Source: Mycetohabitans endofungorum (GTDB lineage Bacteria > Pseudomonadota > Gammaproteobacteria > Burkholderiales > Burkholderiaceae). From it: 64,000 nucleotides of DNA. Positions 42,139 to 50,203 of this stretch are shown piece after piece. A model generated the notes under the pieces. The model was not told the DNA's origin, made no database searches, and was given only the letters and a program-made list of their open reading frames with translations. The stretch covers positions 1,674,001 to 1,738,000 of the forward strand of contig NZ_CP132744.1 of the NCBI RefSeq assembly GCF_037477895.1, written 5' to 3'. The first letter of the stretch is position 1; each line of letters begins with the position of its first letter. The position numbers were made by a program, and so were the translations under genes.

Positions 42139-43671
42139 TCAAGCGTTGCTCATAGCAAAGGCGACATCGGCATAGCGCGACTCGATGGTGTTCCGGGCCT
42201 CATCGCACATAATGTACGGATTTTCCGACGGCGTACGCCACCTGAATTGGCCCTTCCGGCTGGTAACAAGACGCCGAAGCGCCACCACCCCATACCAACC
42301 TCGACTGTTTTGGCCTTGCAGCACCCATGTCGTAGCCTGTCCCGGTTCTGGTGCCCGGATATAGTCACGCATCAGCGAACTGAACCCGCGCCGATACCTG
42401 GGCGCGAGCCAGTAGCCGAATTTCCAGAAGACCGTGCGGTCCAGTTTTCTAAACATGGTGGCCGTGAAGTCGGTGTATTGATAGAAGGCAGCCCAGCCGG
42501 CGATCTGCCGGTTCAGGCTCTCCATCAGATCCATCCGGTTCATGCCATAGTTGCCTGATAGTTGCTTGACGAGCCTCGAGGCAAAGCCTCGATACTTCTC
42601 CCACGGAATGGTCGTTACAGGCCGCATGCGACCGCGTGATCCACGCTTGCGTATGATTCGGTGACCAAGGAAGACAAAGCCATCGTTTACATGCGTGATA
42701 TGAGTCTTCTCCATATTCAGCGTGAGCTTCAGTTCTCCTTCGAGAAACTCTCGGCATGCTTCGCGCACTGCCTCGGCATGTTCCCGTGTTCCTTTGACCA
42801 CGATCACAAAGTCGTCTGCATACCGACAGTAGGCGACAGCTGGTTTCCACTGGCGGTTTTCTCGCACAGTAATCGGACGCTGTTTGAAAATGGCGAAGTT
42901 CCACGCCCACCGATCTTTGCGCACCTTCTTGCCCAGGTAGTTCCTTTCCATCCACGCATCGAATTCGTGTAACATGATGTTGGATAACAGGGGTGAGATG
43001 ATACCGCCCTGAGGAACGCCTTCACTCGCGGCACGAAACAGATCACGATCAACGCACCCCGCCTTGATAAATTTCCACAGCAAGGCAAGAAAGCGCTGGT
43101 CGGCAATCTGCTTGCGGATCCCCTTTAGAAGAAGACGATGATGAACGGTGTCAAAGTAACTGGCGAGATCACCCTCGATAACCCAGCGACCGGAGACACT
43201 GTGTTCGCCACCGTCTTGTAGCTGAAGCTTCACCGTGCGAATCGCGTGATGAACACTACGGGCCGGTCTGAAGCCATATGAAGCCGGATGGAAATCGCTT
43301 ACCCATATCGGCTCCATCGCCATCAGCATGGCCCGTTGTACGATCCGATCACGCAGGCTCGGAATGCCAAGCGGCCTGAGCTTGCCGTTCGCTTTCGGTA
43401 TGTACACGCGTCGTGCGGGCAGCGGACTATACGATCCCGCCAGCAGTTCTTCGCGTATCCTCGCCAGTTCATGCTGGAGATTTGCTTCCAACGTGCGTCT
43501 GTCGACTCCGTCCACACCCGGCGTGCGAGCTCCGCTGGATACCAGCGTAATGCGAGCCGCTTCGCTCAGCCAATCTCTATCGGCAATCAGCCTCAGGAGT
43601 CGATTGAACTTGCGCTCTTTGTTCTCCGTTGACCACGTCGCCAGTTTGCTTTGCATTTCACTGATTATCAA
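42139..43671 (-). CDS. ltrA: Group II intron reverse transcriptase/maturase
   Basis: A 510-residue intron-encoded protein. Reverse transcriptase motifs are in order: PGVDGVDRRTLEANLQ, GKLRPLGIPSLRDRIVQRA, VIEGDLASYFDTVHH, EGVPQGGIISPLLSNIML, CRYADDFVIVVKGT (YADD active site) and NMEKTHITHVNDGFVFLGH. A maturase (X) domain follows (WAAFYQYTDFTATMFRKLDR). I see no clear Cys/His HNH endonuclease motif at the C terminus. The frame is intact, so the intron may still be mobile. Confidence 0.95.
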   Translation of the reverse strand: MIISEMQSKLATWSTENKERKFNRLLRLIADRDWLSEAARITLVSSGARTPGVDGVDRRTLEANLQHELARIREELLAGSYSPLPARRVYIPKANGKLRPLGIPSLRDRIVQRAMLMAMEPIWVSDFHPASYGFRPARSVHHAIRTVKLQLQDGGEHSVSGRWVIEGDLASYFDTVHHRLLLKGIRKQIADQRFLALLWKFIKAGCVDRDLFRAASEGVPQGGIISPLLSNIMLHEFDAWMERNYLGKKVRKDRWAWNFAIFKQRPITVRENRQWKPAVAYCRYADDFVIVVKGTREHAEAVREACREFLEGELKLTLNMEKTHITHVNDGFVFLGHRIIRKRGSRGRMRPVTTIPWEKYRGFASRLVKQLSGNYGMNRMDLMESLNRQIAGWAAFYQYTDFTATMFRKLDRTVFWKFGYWLAPRYRRGFSSLMRDYIRAPEPGQATTWVLQGQNSRGWYGVVALRRLVTSRKGQFRWRTPSENPYIMCDEARNTIESRYADVAFAMSNA

Positions 43672-44611
43672 AGGTCTTCACCTCACTATGGTCAGTTAAT
43701 TAACCAAGCAAACCACTTCAACTGCCTCCCTTCGCCGTGTGGCCGGCTCCCCCGACCTCGGACTACTACGGAGGCTCCGCCAGCCTGCACGTCATCGGGG
43801 GCACACTCCCTTGGCATCCGTGCAGACCTTCCCCAGTTCACATGTCGGACTCAACGCATGGGCGAGGTTACCTGTCGCAGTCTTTATCCTTGCTTGCCGC
43901 AAGTCCTCGCGAACACCACGGTCTAGCTGCGCGCTCCCCGTGGTTCCCTGCCGACCAGCATACATATCCAGTCAGCCCTCGTGCTGCCGGGCCATACGTG
44001 TAACCGGCAACAGTGCGCGTTCTGCCCATAAAGCGGTGTGGGCAGAGGTGACACTTCAACCCTCAGATGCGGTTTAACAGGTTCGTGTTCCTCAACCGTC
44101 CCATGCTCAGCCTGGAGGCTCATCTTGGCGTAACCGCTTCGCCGCAAGCCCCGTTTCCCACGGACTACGTCACCTTGCCAGTGTCGGCAAGTCACCGCCG
44201 CTTCGGCTCACTTCCTCTCGCAGCAGAGGAAGGGCATGTCCCAGTGCTACAACATCAATTCCTCCGGGTACTGCATTCCAGACATGCTCAAGCAGCTCAC
44301 CCCCCGTACGGACGGGCTACGCTGGCTGGGCGTACCATAGGTGAAGTCCGACACCCAGAGCTGATTCGGTCGGTCAGCTTTGAACTGGCGGTTGACCCGG
44401 TCCAGCGGGCGCGGCGCGCTCATATCGGCAATCGTTGTGCGCACACGCTTGATCTCGGGTTGCAGCATCTCATCGCGTTTTGCACGGGCGCAGCGTCTCG
44501 ACGGGTCGCGAAGCAGCGCCGTATGGCGTCGGTAGCCCGACGGGGCAATCCGCAAGACCTTGCAGATCGGCTCGACCCCGAAGGTGTCGCGATGCTGATC
44601 GACGAAGGCCT

Positions 44612-44914
44612 TTAGGACTTGAATCGGCGCTCGAGCTGCGCCTGCGCGAAAAACGCACTCGCCAGCTTGAGAATCTCGTTGGTACGGCGCAGTTTCTTGA
44701 CCTCGCGCTCGGCGGTGCTCACGCCATCGCGCCCCCGGCGGTCAACCTGCTCACGCTTGACCCAATCGAGCAACGTTTGCGGCGTGCAGCCGATCATCGG
44801 TGCAATCGATTCGACTGCCGCCCACATCGATGGGTGCTCACTACGCTGCTCGCGTACCAAGCGCACTGCGCGCTCTCGCATTTCCGGGGAAAATTTGCTT
44901 GGCTTCTTGTTCAT
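44612..44914 (-). CDS. IS3-family transposase OrfA
   Basis: A 100-residue HTH protein: [20 protein letters not shown] and [20 protein letters not shown] form the DNA-binding part and a leucine-zipper-like helix follows ([29 protein letters not shown]). OrfA and OrfB are normally joined by a -1 frameshift to make the active transposase; with orfB broken, OrfA alone cannot transpose. Confidence 0.92.
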   Translation of the reverse strand: MNKKPSKFSPEMRERAVRLVREQRSEHPSMWAAVESIAPMIGCTPQTLLDWVKREQVDRRGRDGVSTAEREVKKLRRTNEILKLASAFFAQAQLERRFKS

Positions 44915-45082
44915 GGCTCCATTTTCTCAAGAGTTGGAGCCTCCACCAAACCCGGTGCGGTTCATCTTTACCCTTGCGGTTCTGGGCGTGTAGGTGAAAC
45001 GAATGCTTCCCAAGATCACGGGGCTGTTCCACAAAGTCCGGCTGGGCGGCATCAAAGGCAGTATGACATTGGATCATTATGT

Positions 45083-45931
45083 CTATCTGTGCACAATAGC
45101 AAGTCTAGGTGAATAACCACGTAGCCTAGTTGCTATCTGCGCCCTTGTTTGCTTTACCTTCTCACCTACCTCAAAAACTTCTTTATCTACGTCACATCCA
45201 CTTTGCTCAAGATTTTTAAAAAAATCATTGATTCCTTTGACATATTTACTGAATTTACTCCAGTTCTTTATAGTTCCCATTACTTTATCATCAAGCGCAA
45301 AGCTTTCGCCTTTATTAATGGCATTTTTAATCCCATAGAACACAGATCTCATTCGCATTGCCTCTGGTATCGCCGCTGCGAGTACAATAATGGATTTTGC
45401 CAATTTTTCGTCAAATTTTCCAGAAAATTTTTTCAAACTAATAGCAGCGTCTTCTATCGATTTCTGAGAGATTTGTATTGTATCCCCCCCATCCTTTCCC
45501 GCTATATTTCTAAGATCTTGATAATTCGATTTTACTCCCAAATCCGAAATCTCAGCGCCCTCAACACTAATACCTTTAAACTCATCATCAGAAAATCTAT
45601 AAAACTTCTTATCCAGAACAAATCCCACTATATACAAATTCCTTTCCCACATAGCCAGACTTAACCCATTCGCCTTCTCAACGCCAGGAAAATTAATGAG
45701 CCACACATCATTGCTATATTTTTTTGTCGCTCGGATACCTGGGATATGCCCAATATCATCACTGGCTTTTTTGATAAGCTCTTCTATCGAGCAATAATAT
45801 TGATTACCATCATCAAACCTAAAATCAAATTTATTAACCACAACACCCTCCAAAATTAACTTACCAGAAAAATACGGTCCAAAATATTGTCTATATATAA
45901 AGCAATCAGCAAACACCATCAAGTCAAACAT
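45083..45931 (-). CDS. Ribosome-inactivating protein (Shiga toxin A/ricin-like rRNA N-glycosidase), candidate injected toxin
   Basis: A 282-residue protein with the RIP fold signature. NLYIVGFVLDKKFYRFSDDE (residues 98-117) matches the Shiga toxin A segment with its first active Tyr (Tyr100); SNYQDLRNIAG carries the second (Tyr137); IPEAMRMR holds the catalytic Glu190 and Arg193; IKNWSKFS holds Trp224. All five residues known to bind or depurinate the sarcin-ricin loop adenine are present, so N-glycosidase activity against 28S/23S rRNA is expected. There is no Sec signal and no B subunit or lectin domain. The gene is AT-rich, unlike the backbone, and lies in the payload position beyond the Pvc16-like gene. 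About 50 residues follow the Trp motif. Confidence 0.85.
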   Translation of the reverse strand: MFDLMVFADCFIYRQYFGPYFSGKLILEGVVVNKFDFRFDDGNQYYCSIEELIKKASDDIGHIPGIRATKKYSNDVWLINFPGVEKANGLSLAMWERNLYIVGFVLDKKFYRFSDDEFKGISVEGAEISDLGVKSNYQDLRNIAGKDGGDTIQISQKSIEDAAISLKKFSGKFDEKLAKSIIVLAAAIPEAMRMRSVFYGIKNAINKGESFALDDKVMGTIKNWSKFSKYVKGINDFFKNLEQSGCDVDKEVFEVGEKVKQTRAQIATRLRGYSPRLAIVHR

Positions 45932-46272
45932 GACACTAATAGTCCTTCATCATCTTATGCTCAAATAATTAATCACTGAAGACACAGCAAATATCATGAC
46001 CTGCCTACAGGCCATTACCATCTCGTCCTTCCACAGCGCTGTTGCACGCTAATTTATTTGAGCAGTGGAGAAACTTTCTTACACACACGCCAAAATACCA
46101 AGTGTTTTATGGGTTTCGCCGTGACGGAAGCCCCCCGACTTGTTAGTCATCCGGCCCGCGTCAGCGACCAGCTCCAGGCAGTACTGTTATGTGGCACAGC
46201 ATATAGCACCTCACCGATATTCAGCCGGGATATGAACTCGCCCCGAACCAAATTAGGTAATTAAAATAGATA
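45932..46272. other. Intergenic region with an 11-bp inverted repeat
   Basis: The 341 bases between the two payload-position genes hold no credible gene (a 68-codon plus-strand frame at 46058-46264 shows nothing recognisable). TGCTCAAATAA at 45958-45968 recurs inverted at 46054-46064. The 107-bp unit could be a small element remnant, or the arms may act on the promoter of the toxin gene just downstream. Confidence 0.35.
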
Positions 46273-46947
46273 TTAAGGCGCTGCTCCGCTGCAAATCTGT
46301 ATATCACTTTCATCTCCATGAATAAAGTATCGATTTCTAGCACACAAAATTAACTCTTTTGCGTAAATTGTATCCCAATGCTCCCACCCTGACACTTTTA
46401 GGATATCTTTATAAATATTAACATTTTCTTCTGTTGGATTTTGGGCCGTCGCGTTATGGATCGTCACAACCTCCTGTGGGACAGGAGTTACCAAATAAAA
46501 TATGTTCCCTCTATCAATCGCTCCCTGGAGCCAACCATGATTGATTGCGCCGGCCCACTTTGAAGGTGGATTGATATTAAGGTATGTACCGTTAGCAGGT
46601 TCCTGCCCTATTTTTCGCATATTCTGTAGCCAATTATATACGCCAGTGTGCGGATCATCCCTATGTTCTCCCCGCAAACGCCCCAGCACATGCATAGATA
46701 CGCTTTGATGCTGTTCGCCTGTCACCCATTCCTTAAAAAGCTGGATACGCTTGTCAACTTCATGCATAAGACGAGTTCGTTTACTCCATGCCCCGAGGAT
46801 TGAGGCCACTTCATGCAACGTCTGTTTCTCGCCATTGTAATTTTTCATCATATCTTGATATGATACCAACTCCCTATCTTTTACGTTTATATTTTCATCA
46901 ACGTTCGCCTTTCTTCTTTTTTTCCATCGCTTCGCTTTTTTTTGCAT
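46273..46947 (-). CDS. Unrecognised AT-rich protein, candidate injected effector
   Basis: A 224-residue protein that I do not recognise. The start at 46947 (MQKKAKRWKKRRKANVDENI) has an AGGAG site 9 bases upstream; a TTG start 16 codons earlier is also open. The first 14 residues are strongly basic. The C-terminal part (SKWAGAINHGWLQGAIDRGN, IFYLVTPVPQEVVTI, YAKELILCARNRYFI) has the compact look of polymorphic-toxin C-terminal domains, but this is only a resemblance. No signal peptide or membrane segment is seen. Low GC and its place between the Pvc16-like gene and the RIP suggest a horizontally acquired payload. Confidence 0.55.
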   Translation of the reverse strand: MQKKAKRWKKRRKANVDENINVKDRELVSYQDMMKNYNGEKQTLHEVASILGAWSKRTRLMHEVDKRIQLFKEWVTGEQHQSVSMHVLGRLRGEHRDDPHTGVYNWLQNMRKIGQEPANGTYLNINPPSKWAGAINHGWLQGAIDRGNIFYLVTPVPQEVVTIHNATAQNPTEENVNIYKDILKVSGWEHWDTIYAKELILCARNRYFIHGDESDIQICSGAAP

Positions 46948-47075
46948 AACTTTAATCTCCTCATCAAAAAAATTACTTTCCCTACCCAAATACAAACATC
47001 TTCATTCCAAAACCACGCTAGGAAACAACAAATTAGAAGCTTATGTGTCACTTATAAATTAATATCACCATATTT

Positions 47076-47966
47076 TTAAGATTTAATTAATTTATCAATA
47101 TCCAGCGACACTTGCACGCCAATCTCTTTCCATTCCTTTTGGCTTTCTTTATCTTCAATTATTTTCATCACCAATGAAAAAATCTCCGCATCGAGTAAGC
47201 CAACCACCTGTACCTTCGGCTCGGTATTCAATTGCTCGTACTTGCAGGTCACCGACAGACGCGCCAGTTGCACACGCGCTGATTGCACTTGATCCACGTC
47301 TTTCAGTGATGCCAGTACTTTGTTCGCCAGCACGCGCTTGAACCGCAACGATTTGTCATATTGTTCCCACGATTGCGCCTCAGGCATCTCAAGTTTCGTC
47401 TCCCGTACCGGCGTTATCTGCTGGTCAGATTCATCGGTATGGAGTGCCACCGGAATCGTAACCGTGAAGTTCAAGCACAGCCGTGGACGGTCGCCCAGCG
47501 ATTGCCAGAAATTGCCCATGCTCGATAAATGCTCAGAGGGAGCGATCACGCGCGAGAAGGACGGCGGCATTGTCTGCTCCAGGTTTGCGTTCAGCAGCGC
47601 GTTGAGTACCGCGTTCATCACTTGCATTGGCTGATTTTTCGGCCCGCTCTTCGAATCCGGCTCCTTTCCCCAATACGTCACTAAATAGCAGCAACGCACG
47701 TGGACCAGACGGGGACCCAGCGTGTGGTCATGCGCCTGATACGGACGAGTGCGTGCGTGCCGCAGCTCCAGGTCCTCTTGGATATCGTATAGGAACACGC
47801 ACAGCGTCGGGTCATTCGGCAGCTTGTCCTTATCCGGCATGTCGAATCGGATCTCGATGCTATTTTCCCCGATGATCGGGAGATACTTTTTCAGTGCCTT
47901 GTCGATCTGCACATTGAGTTTGAGCAACGATTCGTCGCTGACTGTGGGTTGTCCGGGGTCCGGCAT
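47076..47966 (-). CDS. Contractile injection system tube terminator/cap, Pvc16/Afp16-like (DUF4255)
   Basis: A 296-residue protein with the Pvc16 N-terminal domain (DUF4255): VSDESLLKLNVQIDKALKKY, then PTLCVFLYDIQEDLELRHAR and VRCCYLVTYWGKEP. In Afp, this protein ends tail polymerisation and caps the tube and sheath. A C-terminal extension of about 130 residues (RFKRVLANKVLASLKDVDQV onward) is an addition to the shortest members. A textbook AAGGAGG site precedes the ATG. It is the last structural gene before the payload genes. Confidence 0.9.
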   Translation of the reverse strand: MPDPGQPTVSDESLLKLNVQIDKALKKYLPIIGENSIEIRFDMPDKDKLPNDPTLCVFLYDIQEDLELRHARTRPYQAHDHTLGPRLVHVRCCYLVTYWGKEPDSKSGPKNQPMQVMNAVLNALLNANLEQTMPPSFSRVIAPSEHLSSMGNFWQSLGDRPRLCLNFTVTIPVALHTDESDQQITPVRETKLEMPEAQSWEQYDKSLRFKRVLANKVLASLKDVDQVQSARVQLARLSVTCKYEQLNTEPKVQVVGLLDAEIFSLVMKIIEDKESQKEWKEIGVQVSLDIDKLIKS

Positions 47967-48028
47967 ATCCGCCTCCTTGCTTTATCATCGTCGCACGCCG
48001 CCCCATGGCTGCATGCACCATCGTTTCG

Positions 48029-50203
48029 TCATGCCGCCAGGCGCGGCATAATCCGTCCCGTTTTGCTCAGTTCGCGCCGCACTGCACGCTCGATATCGGC
48101 CTGACTCACCGCCCGATCCTGCTCAGCCGCTAGCCAGCTGGCGAGTAACGCTACGTTTCGAATGCCCGCGCCGGTGAGTTCCGTGACTGCCGCGAGCCGC
48201 GCAAAATCCACTTCCTGGTTCACTTGCATCTGATCTGGCCAGATCGCTTGCCACATGCGCTCACGCAGCGCCGCATCCGGCGCCTCAAAACGCGTGATAA
48301 ACGTCAGCCGTCGCGTGAATGCGTCATCCAGGTGTGCGCGGTTGTTCGTAGTTAGCACTACGAGCCCCGGGTATTGCTCGAGCCGTTGCAACAGGTACGA
48401 CACCTCGATATTCGCGTGTCGATCGTGCGCGTCCTTCACCTCACTGCGCTTGCCAAACAGCGCATCGGCCTCGTCAAACAGCAATACGCCCGTGTCGGCT
48501 ACCGCCAGATCAAAGATCCGCGACAGGTTCTTTTCCGTTTCGCCGATATATTTGTTGACCACCGTCGACAGATCGACACGAATCAGCTCCACGCCCAATT
48601 CACCGGCGAGCACTTCGGCAGCCATCGACTTGCCGGTGCCCGACTCGCCGTAGAACAGCGCGCTGATGCCCGTTGCGTGGCCGAGCTTGCGCGCAAACCC
48701 GCGCGCGAGCACCGCGTCGCGCTGCCGGATCGCCGCAACTATCTCGTGCAGCTGCTCGGTAACGCTAGCGCTAACAATCAAGTCATCGAACGTGCGCCGC
48801 GGTGACACGCGCTGCGCGAGCGAGCCAAAGTGTTGCTGGCCCCGTACGCGCAGCGCCTGATGCAGATCGGCTGGCGCGAGCGGCGCCTGCGCGTCGCGCA
48901 GCGCCCGATAGCCGTGCGCCTCCTGCAGCGTGGACTCGAGTGCATCCGGATTGACCCGCATGTGCTGCAGCAACGCCGTCAGGTCCCACGCGTCACCGGT
49001 CGGGCCCAAACTAGCTTGCAATAACCGTGCATCGTCCTCGCGGGTGCGCGGCGGCAGCGTCACGCGCACCCGCGGCAGCGTAGCAAACACGTTGTCCGCG
49101 TCCTGCTCGGAGCATAGGCCCACTACCGGCTGCCCCGCCAAGCGTGGCGCCAGCGCGTTGAGCAATCGACCATGCCGCGCCACACCGTCAGCGAGCTGTT
49201 GCAGCACCAGCACGCTGCCGTGCAAGCGCGCTTCGCGCAGCGCCGCGAGCAACACTGGCCATGCCTCGTCCGCCTCGTCCGGTAATACCGCCAGATTAAC
49301 GACCAGCGTCGGGCGGCTCGCGTCGCGCGCCAGCTGCGCGATAAACGCCAGGCAACCGTCGGCTGGATGCAACAGCAATAACGGGGCACGGCCCGGCTCA
49401 GTCTCAAAGCAGCACGCGGCAATCTGTTGTGCGCAAGCGGCCCACGGGCCGTCACGCAGTACGTCACCGGCGCGGGAAGCGGGCCACCACTGCGCCACCT
49501 GCGTGAGCGCCGTGGGCAGCGATGTCGCGTCTGCGCCGCTTAAGTAGCGATAGACGGTCTCATCCACGCGCAGGTACGCAGCGTCGTCGCGCGTACTCGC
49601 GCGGCCGTTGCGCTCCGCCAAGTAGACGAGGCCATGATGCACCAGAGCGCCAGCGTCTGTGCCAAGCAAGTGGCGGTGCGCGATGCGCTGCACGGGCGTC
49701 GCACTAAAGAGCGTCAACGCGAATTCCACACTAGGCCAACTCGCGCCTTCGTCCCTCTGCAAATAGGCGATTAGTACGCGATAACGCGGCTCGAATAGCG
49801 GCAGCACACACAACACCAGTACCTGCGTCTCGAACAAGGTGAGCCCGAATCGCTCGATCACCTCGGCCAGTCGCCCGTGTGCTGCCGGCGCATGTAGCGT
49901 TGTCCACGACGCGGCATCGTCGCTGCACCAATACGGCATGCCGCGCGGGTGTGTGCAGCTGGCTTCGAGCGCCTCCACCGGCTGGAGCAACCCGGCGAGG
50001 TCGAAACGGTCGTCCTCATGTTGCTGCTGCCAGATGAGCAGTTGCTGCACCACCTGGTCAACATATTCCAGCCACGGCCCCAGCGCCTCGAATGCCGCGC
50101 TCACGGGCGCCCGCCCGCCTTGCGCCTCGGCCGGCTCGGCCAACGGGTGCCACTGCGTGCCCGGCGCGGGTGCATTGAGCGATTGAGAAGTGAAAATTTT
50201 CAT
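48029..50203 (-). CDS. Contractile injection system AAA+ ATPase, Afp15/Pvc15-like
   Basis: A 724-residue protein. The C-terminal third is an FtsH/CDC48-type AAA+ module: Walker A GESGTGKSMAAEVLA, Walker B VLLFDEADALFGKRSEVKDA, VVLTTNNRAHLDDAFTRR (sensor 1/Arg finger), then FARLAAVTELTGAGIRNVAL. The N-terminal part is the winged-helix-rich region of this family. The enzyme is a hallmark of extracellular injection systems and of R-type-like clusters, as against classical type VI (ClpV); PVC work links it to payload loading or assembly. The ATG at 50203 overlaps the tape-measure stop (ATGA). Confidence 0.93.
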   Translation of the reverse strand: MKIFTSQSLNAPAPGTQWHPLAEPAEAQGGRAPVSAAFEALGPWLEYVDQVVQQLLIWQQQHEDDRFDLAGLLQPVEALEASCTHPRGMPYWCSDDAASWTTLHAPAAHGRLAEVIERFGLTLFETQVLVLCVLPLFEPRYRVLIAYLQRDEGASWPSVEFALTLFSATPVQRIAHRHLLGTDAGALVHHGLVYLAERNGRASTRDDAAYLRVDETVYRYLSGADATSLPTALTQVAQWWPASRAGDVLRDGPWAACAQQIAACCFETEPGRAPLLLLHPADGCLAFIAQLARDASRPTLVVNLAVLPDEADEAWPVLLAALREARLHGSVLVLQQLADGVARHGRLLNALAPRLAGQPVVGLCSEQDADNVFATLPRVRVTLPPRTREDDARLLQASLGPTGDAWDLTALLQHMRVNPDALESTLQEAHGYRALRDAQAPLAPADLHQALRVRGQQHFGSLAQRVSPRRTFDDLIVSASVTEQLHEIVAAIRQRDAVLARGFARKLGHATGISALFYGESGTGKSMAAEVLAGELGVELIRVDLSTVVNKYIGETEKNLSRIFDLAVADTGVLLFDEADALFGKRSEVKDAHDRHANIEVSYLLQRLEQYPGLVVLTTNNRAHLDDAFTRRLTFITRFEAPDAALRERMWQAIWPDQMQVNQEVDFARLAAVTELTGAGIRNVALLASWLAAEQDRAVSQADIERAVRRELSKTGRIMPRLAA

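Larger units (their letters stand above)
42049..44335 (-). mobile_element. Group II intron with intron-encoded protein
   Basis: The 2287-nt intron runs from GTACGCCCAGCC at 44335 to CTTACTCCAC at 42049. Joining the flanks gives TAT G / TT TCG ACA TGG, i.e. Tyr-Val-Ser-Thr-Trp, restoring the IS3 orfB frame, which fixes both splice sites. Domain V is the 34-nt hairpin at 42100-42133 (GAGCCGGATGCG ... AGTCCGGTTC). Domain VI is the adjacent hairpin with GAGGCAGGG/CCCTGCCTC arms. The first bases GTACG deviate by one from the usual GTGYG. About 660 nt of structured RNA precede the reverse transcriptase gene. Confidence 0.93.
41873..44623 (-). pseudogene. IS3-family transposase orfB remnant, interrupted by the intron
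   Basis: Reading before the intron: HRDTFGVEPICKVLRIAPSG, RRCARAKRDEMLQPEIKRV, then directly RTTIADMSAPRPLDRVNRQF and NQLWVSDFTY. After the intron (from 42048) the frame continues VSTWQGWLYVAFVIDVFARR IVGWRVSSSMTT and then reads into unrelated sequence to a stop at 41873. Two lesions are visible: an apparent in-frame loss of about 60 codons after EIKRV (judged by comparison with relatives) and loss of the catalytic C-terminal half. Only the first DDE Asp region remains. Confidence 0.8.
41954..44964 (-). mobile_element. Decayed IS3-family insertion sequence split by a group II intron
   Basis: The upstream terminus (TGAACCGCACCGGGTTTGG read from 44964) precedes orfA, the form of left end seen in this IS3 group. 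Inside are intact orfA, a broken orfB and a 2287-nt group II intron. On the other side, homology stops at about 41954, after the residues GWRVSSSMTT; the rest of orfB and the right terminus are gone. The element cannot move by itself. Confidence 0.85.

Noticed and set aside
44067..44615. A plus-strand frame across the intron 5' end and orfB
   Set aside because: It runs through structured intron RNA and antisense to the IS3 orfB remnant; no protein family is recognisable.
45004..45082. A second transposase fragment between the IS3 end and the RIP gene (frame starting at 45004)
   Set aside because: The short GC-richer reading (ITGLFHKVRLGGIKGSM) looks like a gene fragment, but it is too short to assign to any family.
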